This document shows positions 25,690 through 38,190 of a stretch of 64,000 nt of DNA, one piece after another. The position numbers and the translations under genes are program-made. The notes beneath the pieces are model-generated. The model was not told the origin of the DNA and made no database searches. It saw nothing but the letters and a program-made list of their open reading frames with translations. The number at the start of each line of letters is the position of its first letter. Within the stretch, counting starts at the first letter, position 1. Source of the stretch: Temnothorax longispinosus (taxonomy: Eukaryota > Arthropoda > Insecta > Hymenoptera > Formicidae); NCBI RefSeq assembly GCF_030848805.1, contig NC_092361.1:1550001-1614000 (forward strand), in the 5' to 3' direction.

Positions 25690-26100
25690 GTTGTTGCCGG
25701 AAAAAGCCAGGAATCTGACGGGGCTGCCCGAATATTCAAGGTTCAAATCTAGTAGGCCTACCGGTGAAATTAATGACATGAGCACACGCCAGCTATCAAG
25801 GCGGCCCATATATACTGGACCTTTATCAGAGAAGCTGAAAACTCACTCTGCGGAAAGCTGTGTTACTGTACACATCTTTTGTAATTCCGAGAGTTGTTCC
25901 CCCGATTAGTCGGATCACCGTTTATTATTAAATAATCATCACTGAATAAAGTGATTGCGTAAGATCGTCGAAGTTGGATTATATCGCCGAAGTTATATTA
26001 TATCGTTGTATTAAATCTGATAAGAATTTGTCGAGAAGGAGTTCCAGTTGGCAACTGTAAGAAATTCATTAATAAATCTGTATCCTCCTGCCTGAGTCAA
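25690..26100 (+). mobile_element. Possible solo LTR or retroelement relic
   Basis: A GC-richer block beginning near TGTTGCCGGAAAAAGCC and containing ATTAATAAATCTGTATCCTCC near its right end, the layout of a retroelement LTR (promoter-like body, AATAAA, terminal region). Further GC-rich relics (ACGGCTACGGACCCGG near 26300) follow. I could not find a matching second LTR, a primer-binding site or reverse transcriptase, so the class and ends are uncertain. Confidence 0.3.
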
Positions 26101-27910
26101 AATTTTTTTGTTATTGATTTAATTATTTAGTATGTTATATATTGGATTTAACTTAGTATATATATCTATCGGATGATCAATTATATCCTAGGGTCCTTCC
26201 AACTATCCACCTTTGAGTTCTATTTGTTTTTTTATTTCTTTACCAATTTTATAAAAATTGATTGACGTCCAACAAATATTTTTATTTTAAAATTTAGAGC
26301 TCCGACGGCTACGGACCCGGCTGCGCGTCGAGTGAGGATGGTTGTTATAATTAATAATAAAATCAGAAATAAAACCCTGTCTCAATCATTATTTTTATTT
26401 ATCTAATTTCAACATTTTTACAAAATATTTCTAACATTTTGAAAATTATGAAATGTTAAACAACACTTATTATTCATCTAAACATTCTTTTTACGAAAAT
26501 CAACATCATTTATGTTGCAATGCACAATTATTTTATATTTTTGATTGGATATATTAAAACAATTTTATATAACAGTTTTTCATACTGGCGCACTTAATAA
26601 GTACGTGATAATAATCTGTCTATTCAAATTAATTGAAAATATAAGAGACAGAGAATGAAAATATAAGAGACAGAGAGTAAGAAAATATATGAGACAAAGA
26701 ATTTAAGAGACATAATTTGTCAACGTGCGAATTTGCGTCATAAAACGTTAAATATTCCGCCGTCATTTGTTTTATGAAACGTAGAAATATTTAAGAAGAA
26801 TATTTCAAGCATATCGAGACATGCAGCCGATTAAGTATGCTGACTTGATATTTGTTTAAACTACGCATCACTCGTGATGTTTACAATAGGTCGCGTCGTG
26901 TCAGCCACTTAGTTCATTCACGAATTGCGCGCCGAAGCTTAAGTAAATAGGTAATCGTATGAAACGTTCGCGTGTCACCGTATGAATTTCCTTCAAGATG
27001 CGATCACGTCACGTGTTACTAGAAAACGTAATTTTTCCCTATAAACAGCCTCATTGTTCTATAGGTCCGATATTACTTGCGATCTGTGAACGTATGTATA
27101 TCTAAAGGCGCAACAGTTATCCGAACAGGTATGAACGACATATTTGAAGATACATGAAGAGTAGATTTGGAGTTAAGAATGAAAATTTTAATTGTGTTGA
27201 TATTTTTTTACGGAGGCAGCAATTCTCTTTAATGGTGGCCTATTGACTCAAGTTTATTGACTCGTTTCTCCACGAACTATTTCGTTCATTACAACGCAAA
27301 ACATATAATCATAACCAGAACATACAAGTAAATTTCCTTTTGAGCAATAGTTTAATATAAAAATACTTACATTTGCGGGCCAAAATAATTGCAACAGCCA
27401 GCGAAAATCACTAACAGCTTGTAGATTAGTTTGACAGCTAACAGCGTGGAAACTCTCATGTGAAGTTTATCTATTGACCAGTTGCCAACCGAAAAATGCG
27501 TTTAACATGAAAAAAAGTGACAAATTTGTTCTTTATTCGAGATGTCCTAAACTGCCTTTGTCCTAAAATGCCTCCTTCTCCCCTAACTATTAATTAAAAA
27601 TAAAAGTAAATCTACTAATTAAAAAAGAAACTCAAGGTTCGAAAAACTTATTTTTCTTTTATACCTATTTTTATTGATACAATAGATAGAAAGTAGTTAC
27701 ATAGATAATAAATTATAAGCGAAATTTGAACCGTAAATCTTATTGAAAAAGTTTTCTGGTAATATAGAAATTGAAGAAAAAAATAAAATATTGAATAAAT
27801 TATGAACTTTATAACATAAATGTTAATGACAATAATATGTTTACTTTTTTGTGGTTTCTATAATATTGTCAACAATATAATCCGGATATCAATAATCTAT
27901 CTATCTTCTA

Positions 27911-28300
27911 TCTATATATATAAAATAGAATGTCTGTATGTATGTATGTCTGTTCTTTATACACTCTTAAACTATTCGACCGAATTTTTACCAAAAGTAT
28001 ATAAAATAGGGGTAGAATTTTCCGGGGAGTGCTACAGAGTGTATAGTTTTTTGTTACCAATCTTTTTGGGAATTGGTATTGAATAAAAAATATATTGTGC
28101 AATTTGAAATATTATAATTTAATTAATAATAAATAAATATAATAAAATTTGAATAAAAATGAATATAAAGGATTCTTTGCAATTGCCTGATGATAAGCCA
28201 TTGCCTGATAAAGGTATTTTTTTCGATTAAGGATATTGAAACACAAATGAAGTCGTTTGAAGAAAAACGACTCCCAGGCGAAGCCCGCGTAACCAGCTAG
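27911..28300 (+). mobile_element. Non-autonomous Helitron
   Basis: A 390-bp element with the features of insect Helitrons: 5' end TCTATATATATAAAATAGAA followed by TGTCTGTATGTATG, and 3' end CTAG preceded by a GC-rich hairpin (GGCGAAGCCCGCG). It is inserted exactly between A (27910) and T (28301), the usual Helitron target, with no target duplication. A second small stem (AGTCGTTT / AAACGACT) lies just upstream of the 3' end. It encodes no Rep/helicase. Confidence 0.75.
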
Positions 28301-28793
28301 TAAAATTAACATAATTAAGATATTTAGGCGAATAACGAATATAACTTCTTCATTTCCATATATATTATCTGCTACACAACTGCTATTTTAGGATCTTAAG
28401 AAATCACGTGTATATATTACTATCATTAATATGTTTAAAGTTTTTTTTAACAAGCAATGCCTTATGTAATATCATGTTTAACTTTTATTGAAATATGTTA
28501 TCTTTTGCGTTTTAATGAAAAAAAAAGAAAAGGAATTTCTGTATTTTTCTCCTTGAAACATTTTCTACATAGCAGTAAAAAACCTACTTTTATCTAAATG
28601 GATTATCTTCTTTGCATATCCATCATTACCTTGTTTTTATCTTTTCTAATAATTTTAAGTTTTTTTCTTTCACATTAATTATTACTTCCGGTATCGGTCG
28701 ATTGTGCTATCGACTTTGGTTATCATTATTTTAACAATGTATTGTCCTTCCTCTATGTGAAGATCTATTTCAAGTTGAGTTTTTCAGTTCTCG

Positions 28794-29310
28794 TTAGTAA
28801 TACGTAGCAAACACACTTTAACTTAAATCGTTAACTCAGCGTTGTATTGTAATTCTGCTTACCAAGTGAATCGTTGCGAAAATAAAATTTAATGAAGAGG
28901 ACAGTTCTCTACACCCAGTCGGAAAGGTGATGTCGATTTAACGTTAATTTGATATCTAAGATATTGATAACCGGTGAAATTGAAATAATCGACGTATACG
29001 GATTTGACACGGATATAAAAGTTTCTTTACGTCATCATTCAAAGTGAGTTATTTATTTTGATGTTACTTAGTTTTCAGTTTATTAGCACGTCAGCTATAA
29101 TGTCCTACTAATGTCTATTTTTTACCAATGTAAATTGATTTTAATGTCGGTTTAACTTATCTTTTATATTTTTCTAGTTCTAAGAATTAGAAAAATTATC
29201 TTTTATCTTTTTCCAATTCTTAGAATTAGAAAAGGTAAGTTAAACCAAGATTGAAGTCGCTGAGTTAAGCATTTAAGTTAAAGTGTGTTCGCTACGAATT
29301 AATCTACATT
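28794..29310. mobile_element. Terminal-inverted-repeat element, about 517 bp
   Basis: The left arm containing CGTAGCAAACACACTTTAAC and GTTAACTCAGCG pairs with the right arm containing CGCTGAGTTAAGC and GTTAAAGTGTGTTCGCTACG. A further inner fold-back (GGTTTAACTTATC / GGTAAGTTAAACC, about 29138-29246) is nested inside. It has no coding capacity and is an unrecognised family. Confidence 0.6.
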
Positions 29311-29440
29311 GGCCTAGTTTACACCGATCTCTTGATACGCGTATCAAATAGTATATTTGAACTGATCAGCCAATAATCACTTATTTACTAGTTATTTACT
29401 ATTTAATACGCATATCAAGTGATCGGTGTAAACTTAACCA
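29311..29440. mobile_element. Palindromic MITE, about 130 bp
   Basis: GTTTACACCGATC near the left end pairs with GATCGGTGTAAAC near the right, and CTTGATACGCGTAT pairs with ATACGCATATCAAG. It abuts the inverted-repeat element on its left, so one may have inserted into the other. CATTG occurs at both outer edges. Confidence 0.6.
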
Positions 29441-30317
29441 TTGATAGAAATAGACATAAGAGCTCATTAGCAGAGATATCAGATTCAAGCTGTGAATCTT
29501 GAGATAGGCAGAGGAAACATATTCCAAGGTTTTATTTCAATACAATATAATTATTGCCTTCTAGATACTGAAAATCTATAGTTTACATAACGTATTAAAT
29601 ATACATGAAAGTTATATAAAAGAGAACCGGATGTAACATTATATACATATGACATATACGTCCTCGTATATGATTTAGATTTAGGATCTCTAACCAATAG
29701 TGAGCGCATCAAATTTTAAATGCAATTCCAACAGTTTAGCTAGCACATACGTCTTCGTAAATCTTACTGGCACGTACATACATCAGGAACGTCTCTCAGG
29801 TAATTGTCATTATTTTCTTAATGTGCTGCTATTTCTTCCCTTACGAATGAATATCGACCATGATAAACGGGTAATTATTATTTTTTTATATTTGTCATCT
29901 TCTTTTATATAAGAATATTGTAGTTAGTTGGGCAATTAAGTATTTGCGGTTACATAACTTCGCATATTGTTTCTGGCATTTCAGTTTTCATTTTAGTGAC
30001 TTTCTTATATTGTATTGTTTATTTATCTTGTTTTTATTTATTAGGATTTTATCAAGTATTAATTTTAGCTTTTTAATTTATATTATTTGTTACACATTAT
30101 AATAGGTATATTATAAAATAGTAAAACAGCACGATTTTTTAATTGAATGTGCATCAAGATTTTTTAAAAGCAAAGCGAATATAAATTTATGATGGATTTA
30201 CATCGACTACTTGTTTTTTACAACAGTATAATTTGTTTAATATGATAAACAAAATTGATATATTTCAGACTTTCTGGTAAATAAGTCAAGAACCATTTCT
30301 TATGAAACATCATCAAC

Positions 30318-33300
30318 ATGGCTAGTCTCATACAAATGATTAGCAACTATAATGAAGTCTTAAGAAATGTTCGAGGTAAGTTCTTTTTAACAAAATCTAC
30401 CATGAGAGTATTTTTCTATTTATAAAGAATATTTTTCTTTATAAATAAACTCAGAAATTTACAAAATGTTCTAAATTATGTATTTAAAATAAATTTTTTG
30501 TTTATATGTAACAAAAATACAATATGCTGTTTATAGATTTATACAGTCGTACATATGTATTAACGATGTCTATTGTATTTATTCAACGCGGCAAAATTTT
30601 TTTGTCACACTTAAGAAGAATAATTCTTACAATCACATAATTAATCGTACAACTTAACTGCTTTGTTTTATGCTAAATAAAGAAAGAATCAATAAGTATT
30701 CTTGTGAATGCAAATATACCTGATATCACCAATCATATACGCACGTAAAACTTGACAGAGGTAACTTGTTATCTAATATTTTGTTATGTTAAGAGGTTTG
30801 TCATCATTAGAATGATTTTTATAAACGACATCTCTCGTACATATACTCGCGTAAATTATCGTGGAAATTAATAAACATAAATATACTCATGTTCCAAGCA
30901 CATCCATTTTATCAGACACATCATGTAAAAGGATTTAGGAATAATCTTTACGTTTCATATAATAATACTTTATTCATAATACTAACACGATATTAACATG
31001 TGATAACTATTTTGCTTAATATTTCACAGATGAATTTTAATGCTACTTTCACGCATTTTCTAATAATATTTACGCAATTATTACTTTATATTTTATCATA
31101 TATATTATACGTAAATGTGTATAGATAAGAATAACACATTTTACTTTTGAAAAATTTGCCAAAAATAAATAAATTATATTGTTCTTCTCTGTGACAGATC
31201 CAGTGGTAGATACTTGGTTTTTAATGGAATCTCCGGGTCCTATGTTGTGTATCGTCGGCGCATATTTAATATTTGTTTTAAAAGCTGGACCAAAAATGAT
31301 GGAAAAACGGCCGGCCTTTCAGCTGAATACCGTGATGATCTTATATAACGCTATCCAAGTACTCTTCAGTACTATTTGGTTGACAGGTTTTGTAAGTTTA
31401 ATTTTTTGTAGTACATTTATTCCATCAGTGTTTAATATTAAGAGTAAAAAAACGTAATCACGACATATAAATACTCCGTTCTACATTTTCTCATGTTAAG
31501 TATATGTTCAAAAGAATGCCATATAAACCATTAAAAATATCACAAGAGGATATTTCAGATAAATACTTATTAATTATACGTTTAAATAGCTAGCTTGAGA
31601 ATTATATAATTTATATATTTAATAATATTTAAACTTAAAATGTTCTGATAAAAATTATTTAAGTTTAATTAACTTTTTTTTTAACCATTATATAAGTAGG
31701 TATTTAAAATTAAATAAGATTAATACATGTAAGAATATAACAAGAAGTTTGACTAAACTATTACATTAACACATATTTTGAGACATACAATAATCAATAT
31801 AAAACATTTGTCGATTTTAGATATTGAACATCGATATTAAATATTTGTTCCCCGCTCATGGATATGATACTCAAGATTATATATCACCTCCAGAAAACGT
31901 ACGAATAGCGGTAAGCATTTCTTTCGCAATTGTTAACAATATTGAATTTAATTTAAATAATTTTAACAGTTTTTAATAAATAGCAAATATATTTCTTCAC
32001 TATGTTACTTATATACATATATGTATATGTCGTTCGTACAGATATTACAATTTGCTTGGTGGTATTTTTTCGCAAAAATTACCGAACTTCTAGACACGGT
32101 AAGAAAATTTATAATGACAAAAATAATTGATTAGTTAAAAATTAAAGTTTAAGTTAATTAATTTATAAAAAATTTAATACAAAAAACATATCATTCTTTA
32201 ATTATTGACTTGTAAAAGTGGTACCATTGTTCCGACAGTTAACTAACAAAAATTATTGCAAACAAACATTTTGAAACATGAACAGAACGTTTTGCTAACT
32301 CGTCATCGGAAAAATATACGTAGATTGTTCGCATTATTTCTAATAATTTGTAAAAAATGTTTAATGTTCTCTCCTTTAAACAGAATATCAATAGTATATT
32401 CAATATCTTTTTAAAATAATAAAAATCATTAATAATATATCAAATTAAAGTTAATAAATAATTATTTTATATAACTATTTTATATAATATTAAAAAGAAC
32501 GTTTAGTTGAAAATAAACAAGAAATTTTGTAAAGAAAATATGTAACTTCTAATGTTCTGCTTTTCAAGGTATTCTTTGTTTTGAGAAAGAAGCAAAGTCA
32601 GATTACTTTTCTTCATGTGTACCATCATACTTTAACGGTCATCTCTTCGTGGTGTTACTTAAAGTTCTTGCCCGGTAAACAAGGCATCATCATAGGTTTT
32701 TTAAATTGTGTGGTCCACGTCATTATGTACAGTTATTATTTTATCGTGGCACTTGGCCCTAAGTACAGAACATTTAATTAAATTAAATAACAATATTAAT
32801 TGAATTAATTGATTAGTTAAAAATTAAAATGCTTGAGTTAGCCGACTCACGAAGATTTAAGAAAACAATGAAGCGTATATCATGCTTTCGTTATCGATTA
32901 AAAGTGGAACCATTGTTTAGTCTTTATTCAGTTACCCAATGAAAGCTATTGCAACGAAACATTTTGAAATGTGAATAAAGCGTTTTGCTAACTTGGTCAT
33001 CGGAAAAGCATTTGTCGAATGTACGCATTACCTTTAACAAATTAAACAACCTTTTTTAAATTCTACCTTTTTCAGACATAATATCAGAAGACATAATATA
33101 AAGCATAAAAAATATTGAATAGTTGAAACAAAAACATTTTTGATGTAGAAGTAATACATAAATTTATCATAAACGATATAATTAATGAAAATTTTATTAC
33201 TCACATACGTCTTTTTAAATTTATTTTTTTTTATTATTAATTATTACATTTATCAGTTTTATAGACATTGATATCTCTTCAAAATAAAAATCATTAATAA

Positions 33301-34238
33301 CATTACAAATTAAGATATCAATTAACAGATATTTTAAATATAAGAAAACATTTAAATAAAATTATGCAAAGAATTTTATAGAAAAGATGTAAAAATGTGT
33401 AACAAGAAATTTAATATTTAAATGTTTTGCTTTTTAAGGTATTTTTCGTTTTGAGAAAGAAGCAAAATCAGATTACTTTTCTTCATGTTTACCATCATAC
33501 TATCATGGCAGTCTTCTCGTGGTGCTATTTGAAATTCCTGCCTGGTGAACAAGGTGTTATTCTAGGTTTCTTGAATTTTTTGGTCCATGTTATTATGTAC
33601 AGTTATTATTTCATCGCGGCTCTTGGCCCTAAGTACAAAAAGTATCTCTGGTGGAAGAAATATATGACTTCGATTCAGCTGGTAATTAACTTTTGTATAA
33701 TTGACTGTTAAAGCAAATTACAGAAATTAAACAAAGATGATTATAATATTATAAATATGTATTTTTATAATATTATAAATATATAATAATATTTTATATT
33801 ACGTTCTATCGTAATATTTTTAACGACATACACATGACAGAATTTTGTTATAAATGTCTGTGTTATTTTTCTTTGTCATTCTTTTTCGTTAATGTCGTAA
33901 AATAGTAGTATCTGTTAATTTAACCAAAAATGATAGGATGTTTCGCCAATATCTATTAATTTAATTTATATATAATATATTTTTAATTTAATTGTTTGTC
34001 AAATAAAATAAACAAATTACGGAAACGTTAGCTATACAAATCAAATTTAATAACTTTCTAATTCTGTTTCAAATTTCAGCTGCAGTTTGTTTTAATATTA
34101 ATTCACCTAATATTAACATTGATTATGGATTGTCGAACACCAAAAGCTCTGACTTATTTCTTCGTAATAGTTACTATAAGTTTTATGTATTTATTTAACG
34201 ACTTTTATCGTCAAGCGTATAAGAAGAAAATAAAGTAG
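30318..34238 (+). CDS. Elongase gene 4 (complete, 6 coding exons, 266 aa; carries an extra broken exon)
   Basis: Tandem paralogue of gene 3, same enzyme family. The model with an intact frame uses exons 30318-30375, 31198-31391, 31821-31910, 32042-32098, 33439-33681, 34080-34238 (801 bases). The leader acceptor is at 30267-30268. Motifs: MESPGPML, GPKMMEKRPAF, AWWYFF...ELLDT, VFFVLRKK, histidine box HVYHH at residues 149-153, HVIMYSYY, YLWWKKYMT, C-terminus KKIK (KKxx ER retrieval). Identity to gene 3 counted by eye: exon 2 59/64, exon 3 7/30, exon 4 13/19, exon 5 77/81, exon 6 40/52. A second, broken copy of the catalytic exon lies in intron 4 (32569-32781) and must be skipped for a full-length product. 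A polyadenylation hexamer lies at 34288-34293. Confidence 0.9.
32569..32781 (+). pseudogene. Broken duplicate of the catalytic exon (5a) inside gene 4 intron 4
   Basis: An intact acceptor (TTCAAG at 32563-32568) is followed by 66 codons homologous to exon 5 (VFFVLRKK, HVYHH, HVIMYSYY, ALGPKY), 56/66 identical to gene 3 exon 5. Near 32767 the coding homology stops and the sequence jumps to the start of gene 3 intron 4 (GAACATTTAATT...). The donor and the WWKKYMT segment are gone, and a TAA at 32779-32781 follows within four codons. If included in an mRNA it would give a truncated protein of 203 residues lacking the last membrane segments. It is probably the ancestral gene 4 exon, now replaced by exon 5b, but the intact acceptor leaves splicing possible. 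Confidence 0.85.
32768..33715 (+). repeat. Duplicated gene-3 tract inserted in gene 4 (intron 4 plus exon 5)
   Basis: The tract matches 22854-23730 of gene 3 almost base for base, including non-coding intron sequence (e.g. AAAATGCTTGAGTTAGCCGA, AAGTGGAACCATTGTTTAGT). About 58 bases near 33061-33118 are present only here. Similarity fades shortly after the exon 5b donor. The left junction interrupts exon 5a. This fits unequal crossing-over or gene conversion from gene 3. Confidence 0.85.
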
Positions 34239-35014
34239 TAATTAGTTATAAATAATTAGTTATAAATATTACACTTTGCAAATAATTAATAAATTCGACA
34301 AAAATAAATGTATATATAATCTATCTTTATCTAAGTTTTATATAAATAATAAAGGAATAATATTGTTAAGGAAACACAGAACAAAATATATGGCTACAAC
34401 CTACAATGCAGCAATTTAATTTAATGTTATGTCTTTTCTTTCTTAATTATTTATTTATTTATTTATATCTAAAAATTAAAATTTATTTATTTTATTACAT
34501 TTTTATTTCACTACTTAAGCATTTATTACGAAAAAATGCACATAATTCTTTTTAGCCTTTCCGGTGGACCGAATATAATTACAATAAAGATCTTATTAAC
34601 TTTTAAATTTTCCTATACAAACTATATATTTTTAATTTAAAAATTTAAAAAAAATTTAATTTGATAAAAATTTAGTTTAAAAAAATATACATAGATATGT
34701 ATATTTCTAATATGTCTTAATTAAAATTATTTTGTTATACGAAAAATTACATATTTTAAATAATTTAGACAATACAAAATGCGTATGAACAACATAAAAT
34801 ATAACAAAAGAAGAAACTTATATAAAAACGATATAAAATTTCATAAAGGCACATAGCAAACACGAAGACATGGGCAATGTGTATGATACAAATTGTATAA
34901 TATGAAAAATTCAACATCTTATTCAGATCTTATGTCATTAATTACAATTGTCTTATCTGATATACACTTCTATAGTGAAGTTGTACAAATATTGGGTTAT
35001 ATTTTTCCATAGAC

Positions 35015-35015
<1 letters not shown>

Positions 35016-35064
<49 letters not shown>
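35016..35064. repeat. (TA)n microsatellite
   Basis: About 24 uninterrupted TA/AT units, directly left of the inverted repeat at 35071. Confidence 0.9.
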
Positions 35065-35067
<3 letters not shown>

Positions 35068-35070
35068 ATA

Positions 35071-35263
35071 TAGACTGAACATTATCATTGGAGAGCTGTA
35101 GGCAAGATTTAACATTTTAAAGAAGATATATGCCTACTAATTGTAAGATGCTTTCCTTGTCTCCCCACCAACTATACAATTAGACAAAAAATTCATCTCT
35201 CAGTAAGCATATCTTTGTTCTTTAGATCTTGTCTACAGCTTTCCAATGACAATGTTTAGTCTA
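35071..35263. mobile_element. Inverted-repeat element next to the TA tract
   Basis: TAGACTGAACATTATCATTG at the left pairs with CAATGACAATGTTTAGTCTA at the right, and GAGCTGTAGGCAAGAT pairs with ATCTTGTCTACAGCTT. Arms are about 70 bp around a centre of about 50 bp. Non-coding. Confidence 0.65.
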
Positions 35264-36925
35264 TTATAAACTATACATTTTTCACGGTAACTATATTTAT
35301 TATTTTCTTAAATAAGCAAAAGTCAAATTTTGCGAAAATTTTGTTAAAAGGTAAAATAAACAGTTACAACACAATGTGTGTCATAATAATGATATACTTT
35401 TATTCTACAACAAATTACACGCATAATATATAATACAAGATTGCGGTTGACATAATTAGTTATCCATCCAAGTGAGGCCGTAGCATTTAAGCAATCGACC
35501 TTATTGTTCTGAAACTGCAATTCTTTGAAATCGAATAATTTCGAAATTAAAAGAAACATAGCAGCTGATAATTATTTACATTAAGAATCCCCCATTTTAG
35601 TATTTCCAAAGCATAGTACGCCAAACCTTACGCATATTTTATCCCAAGATATATTAAAATTGTTATAAAATTATTATTGAAATATAAAATGAGATGAAGA
35701 TGAAAAGAAGAAAGAAGAAAGATAGGAAATTATGAGACATTTTATGAGGCACTAAGCAATTGACGCAAATTAGCAAGCAAACTTAAACCCATATTCTTTG
35801 GATTTAATTAATCATTATTTTTTATATTAACGCTTTTTTACAGCGTGCATCCGAAATTGATTTTCCTCGTTTAGATTAAACATTTATTTTTTTTTAATTT
35901 GCATTAAAATTTATTTTCAATTTTTATATAAAAAATTAAGATAAAAAAATGTAATAATCGCAATCTATTGCAGCGCTACGTACTTTTATTATCAAAGTGA
36001 TATAAACGATGAAATAAAAAACTTCTTTAATAAACTAAGCATCTAATTGTAAGTTTCATTAAATATTTTTGAAAAAGTATTAATCTAGGAGTTTAAGTAA
36101 ACAATTTTATAACATAAATTTTTGTAATAAATTAGTAGATAATATATATTTCTATAAGAAAAAGATTTGATATCAAAATTTCTAAAGTGTAGAAAAAATG
36201 AACATATATTGCTAAAAAAAAAGTCTAATCATAAAAATATAAATGTTAATTGAGCCACAAGAAACTATCAACTTTTGGATACCTCGAACTTGTTCGAACT
36301 TACCTAAATAATATCTAATCTTACAAATTAAATATTTATATTTAGTTATGTATAGTTTCTCATTTAAAAAGCAGCTCTGACAAAGAAATATTATCCTTGA
36401 AATGCTTTTTTCTGTTTTCGTAACTATGTTCAATTAATTGACATATTTAAAGTTTATGAATATTGTTAATATCACGTACCTATATATATGTATATCATTG
36501 TTATCTTATTCAAAATGACGATTAGTCATATATACTCCTTGTCTTTATAACGACGTCTACAACTGTTTGACATAATACAGATTTGATTATTGACTTATTC
36601 CGAACACATTTGACGCGTAACTTGGAAAACTACTATTCGAAATCTTGAACGCACATGTTGTATACCGCGCATATATTCATTTCATTATGTACACCTGATG
36701 ACATCTAATGAAGATATTCTCATCAGAATTCTAAATTATTTTCTTTTTCAAGCGTCTTTTATCAATAGAGAAAATTTAATAATCTCAAGTTTAAAATTTT
36801 TTGTTTTTCGTATTTGTGATTTTAAAAACACTTTTAACAGTTATAGCTACAATTTTGCTGGTTTCATGAATAACTTAAAATTTTATGAATACTTTTTATT
36901 TAAACGGTATATTTTATATCTCTTA

Positions 36926-37063
36926 GGGCCAGTTTCACCATCTCCGATTATAACTGTTACCTTCAATTAAACTCTTCGTCTCTTTCTAAGGAGAACAGTT
37001 AGAAAGAGATGAAGAGTGGTTGACTCGAAGGTTACAGTTAATCGACGTTGGTGAAACTAGCCC
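36926..37063. mobile_element. MITE, about 138 bp
   Basis: GGGCCAGTTTCACC at the left end pairs with GGTGAAACTAGCCC at the right, flanked by TA on both sides. Inner arms (CTCTTCGTCTCTTTCTAA / TTAGAAAGAGATGAAGAG) form a near-perfect stem. Confidence 0.75.
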
Positions 37064-37594
37064 TATTTGTCTATATTACGGTAATAATAATATAATAGTT
37101 TATTAATAAGAGTTTATTGCTAGACAAGAAAAAGATTTTTTCTAGGAAAAAAATGCAATATAAGATAAAAAAGAATATAATACACATATTTTAGAGTATC
37201 TCCAATAAACTTCATCATCGTGTTGCATCAAACATCACACATGTCAAGATAGCAAAACATAAATCATTGCACCATTCTTAGAAGTAATGCGTTTGATTCA
37301 CAAATTTTAATAAACGGTTTTTCATCCTACCTCCCATATTGATATTATTAACTATCGATTGGGCATTTTAAACAGTGCTCAAAATACACTAAAGAATACA
37401 GAGACAGAATGTACCGCCCAATTGCAAAATGACAATTGAGGAAAGTTTTACATTATTGTAAATTTGAAAATATATCTCTAAATTCTTCATTAATACACAT
37501 AAGCGATTAATTTACACATTAAAAAACTATCGCAAAATTGTACGCATTAATTAATAATACCATTCTAGTACCGTGATTGAGTCTAATCGTGTGA

Positions 37595-37953
37595 TTAACC
37601 CTTAAATGCCCCCTGGGGTCCAACGGACCCCAGACCCTTTCAATGATATATTTTCAAATGTCCTTGCCAAAAATGGAGCTCATGTTCCCATTGATGATAG
37701 TTGAGTGATTGACCTACCCGTTTGTACACTTAGCAGTACTCAGTTTACTTAATTTTTTATACTATGTTGAAATTGAAATTTTAACAATATAAGCATTTTA
37801 TTCTCTTTTCTAAGCCTTGAACAACATTGAAAAAAATTTCCATAACTAAAGATAAAAAAATCAATGAGTAAGGAGACATTTTTCATGCTGGGGTCTTTTA
37901 GACCCCTCATGTCATTTACGAGATTCTTGAGAGGTGTGGCATTTAAGGGTTAA
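37595..37953. mobile_element. piggyBac-like MITE with TTAA duplications
   Basis: A 351-bp element (37599-37949) bounded by TTAA at 37595-37598 and 37950-37953. Terminal inverted repeats are CCCTTAAATGCC / GGCATTTAAGGG, with a GGGGTCC-type subterminal stem. The TTAA target and CCC termini are hallmarks of the piggyBac superfamily. There is no transposase inside. Confidence 0.8.
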
Positions 37954-37984
37954 TCACAAGATACGTCGCTTATGTCATACATAA

Positions 37985-38190
37985 CCCTTAAACCCTTATA
38001 TTGTTAAAATTTCAATTTCAACATAGTATAAAAAATTAAGTAAACTGAGTACTGCTAAGTGTACACACTGGTAGTTCAATCACTCAACTATCATCAGAGG
38101 GAGCATGAGCTCCATTTTTGGCGGAAACATTTGAAAATATATAATTGTAAAGGGTCTGGGGTCTTCTGGACCCCGGGTGACATTTAAGGG
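37985..38190. mobile_element. Shorter inverted copy of the same piggyBac-like MITE
   Basis: About 206 bp, reverse complement of the left ~200 bases of the neighbouring element (shared words include AGTACTGCTAAGTGTACAC and GGAGCATGAGCTCC-like sequence), ending CATTTAAGGG. It is flanked by ATAA on both sides (37981-37984, 38191-38194), a possible variant target duplication. Together with 37599-37949 it forms a head-to-head pair that can fold into one long hairpin. Confidence 0.7.

Larger units (their letters stand above)
24242..30268. other. Intergenic between genes 3 and 4, rich in transposon relics
   Basis: Contains the 3' region of gene 3, a retroelement-like GC-richer segment (25690-26100), a Helitron (27911-28300), a long inverted repeat (28794-29310) and a palindromic element (29311-29440). 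GAGACA-type simple repeats occur near 26645-26710. No coding exon is recognised. The gene 4 promoter should lie near the right end, but I cannot identify it. Confidence 0.55.
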
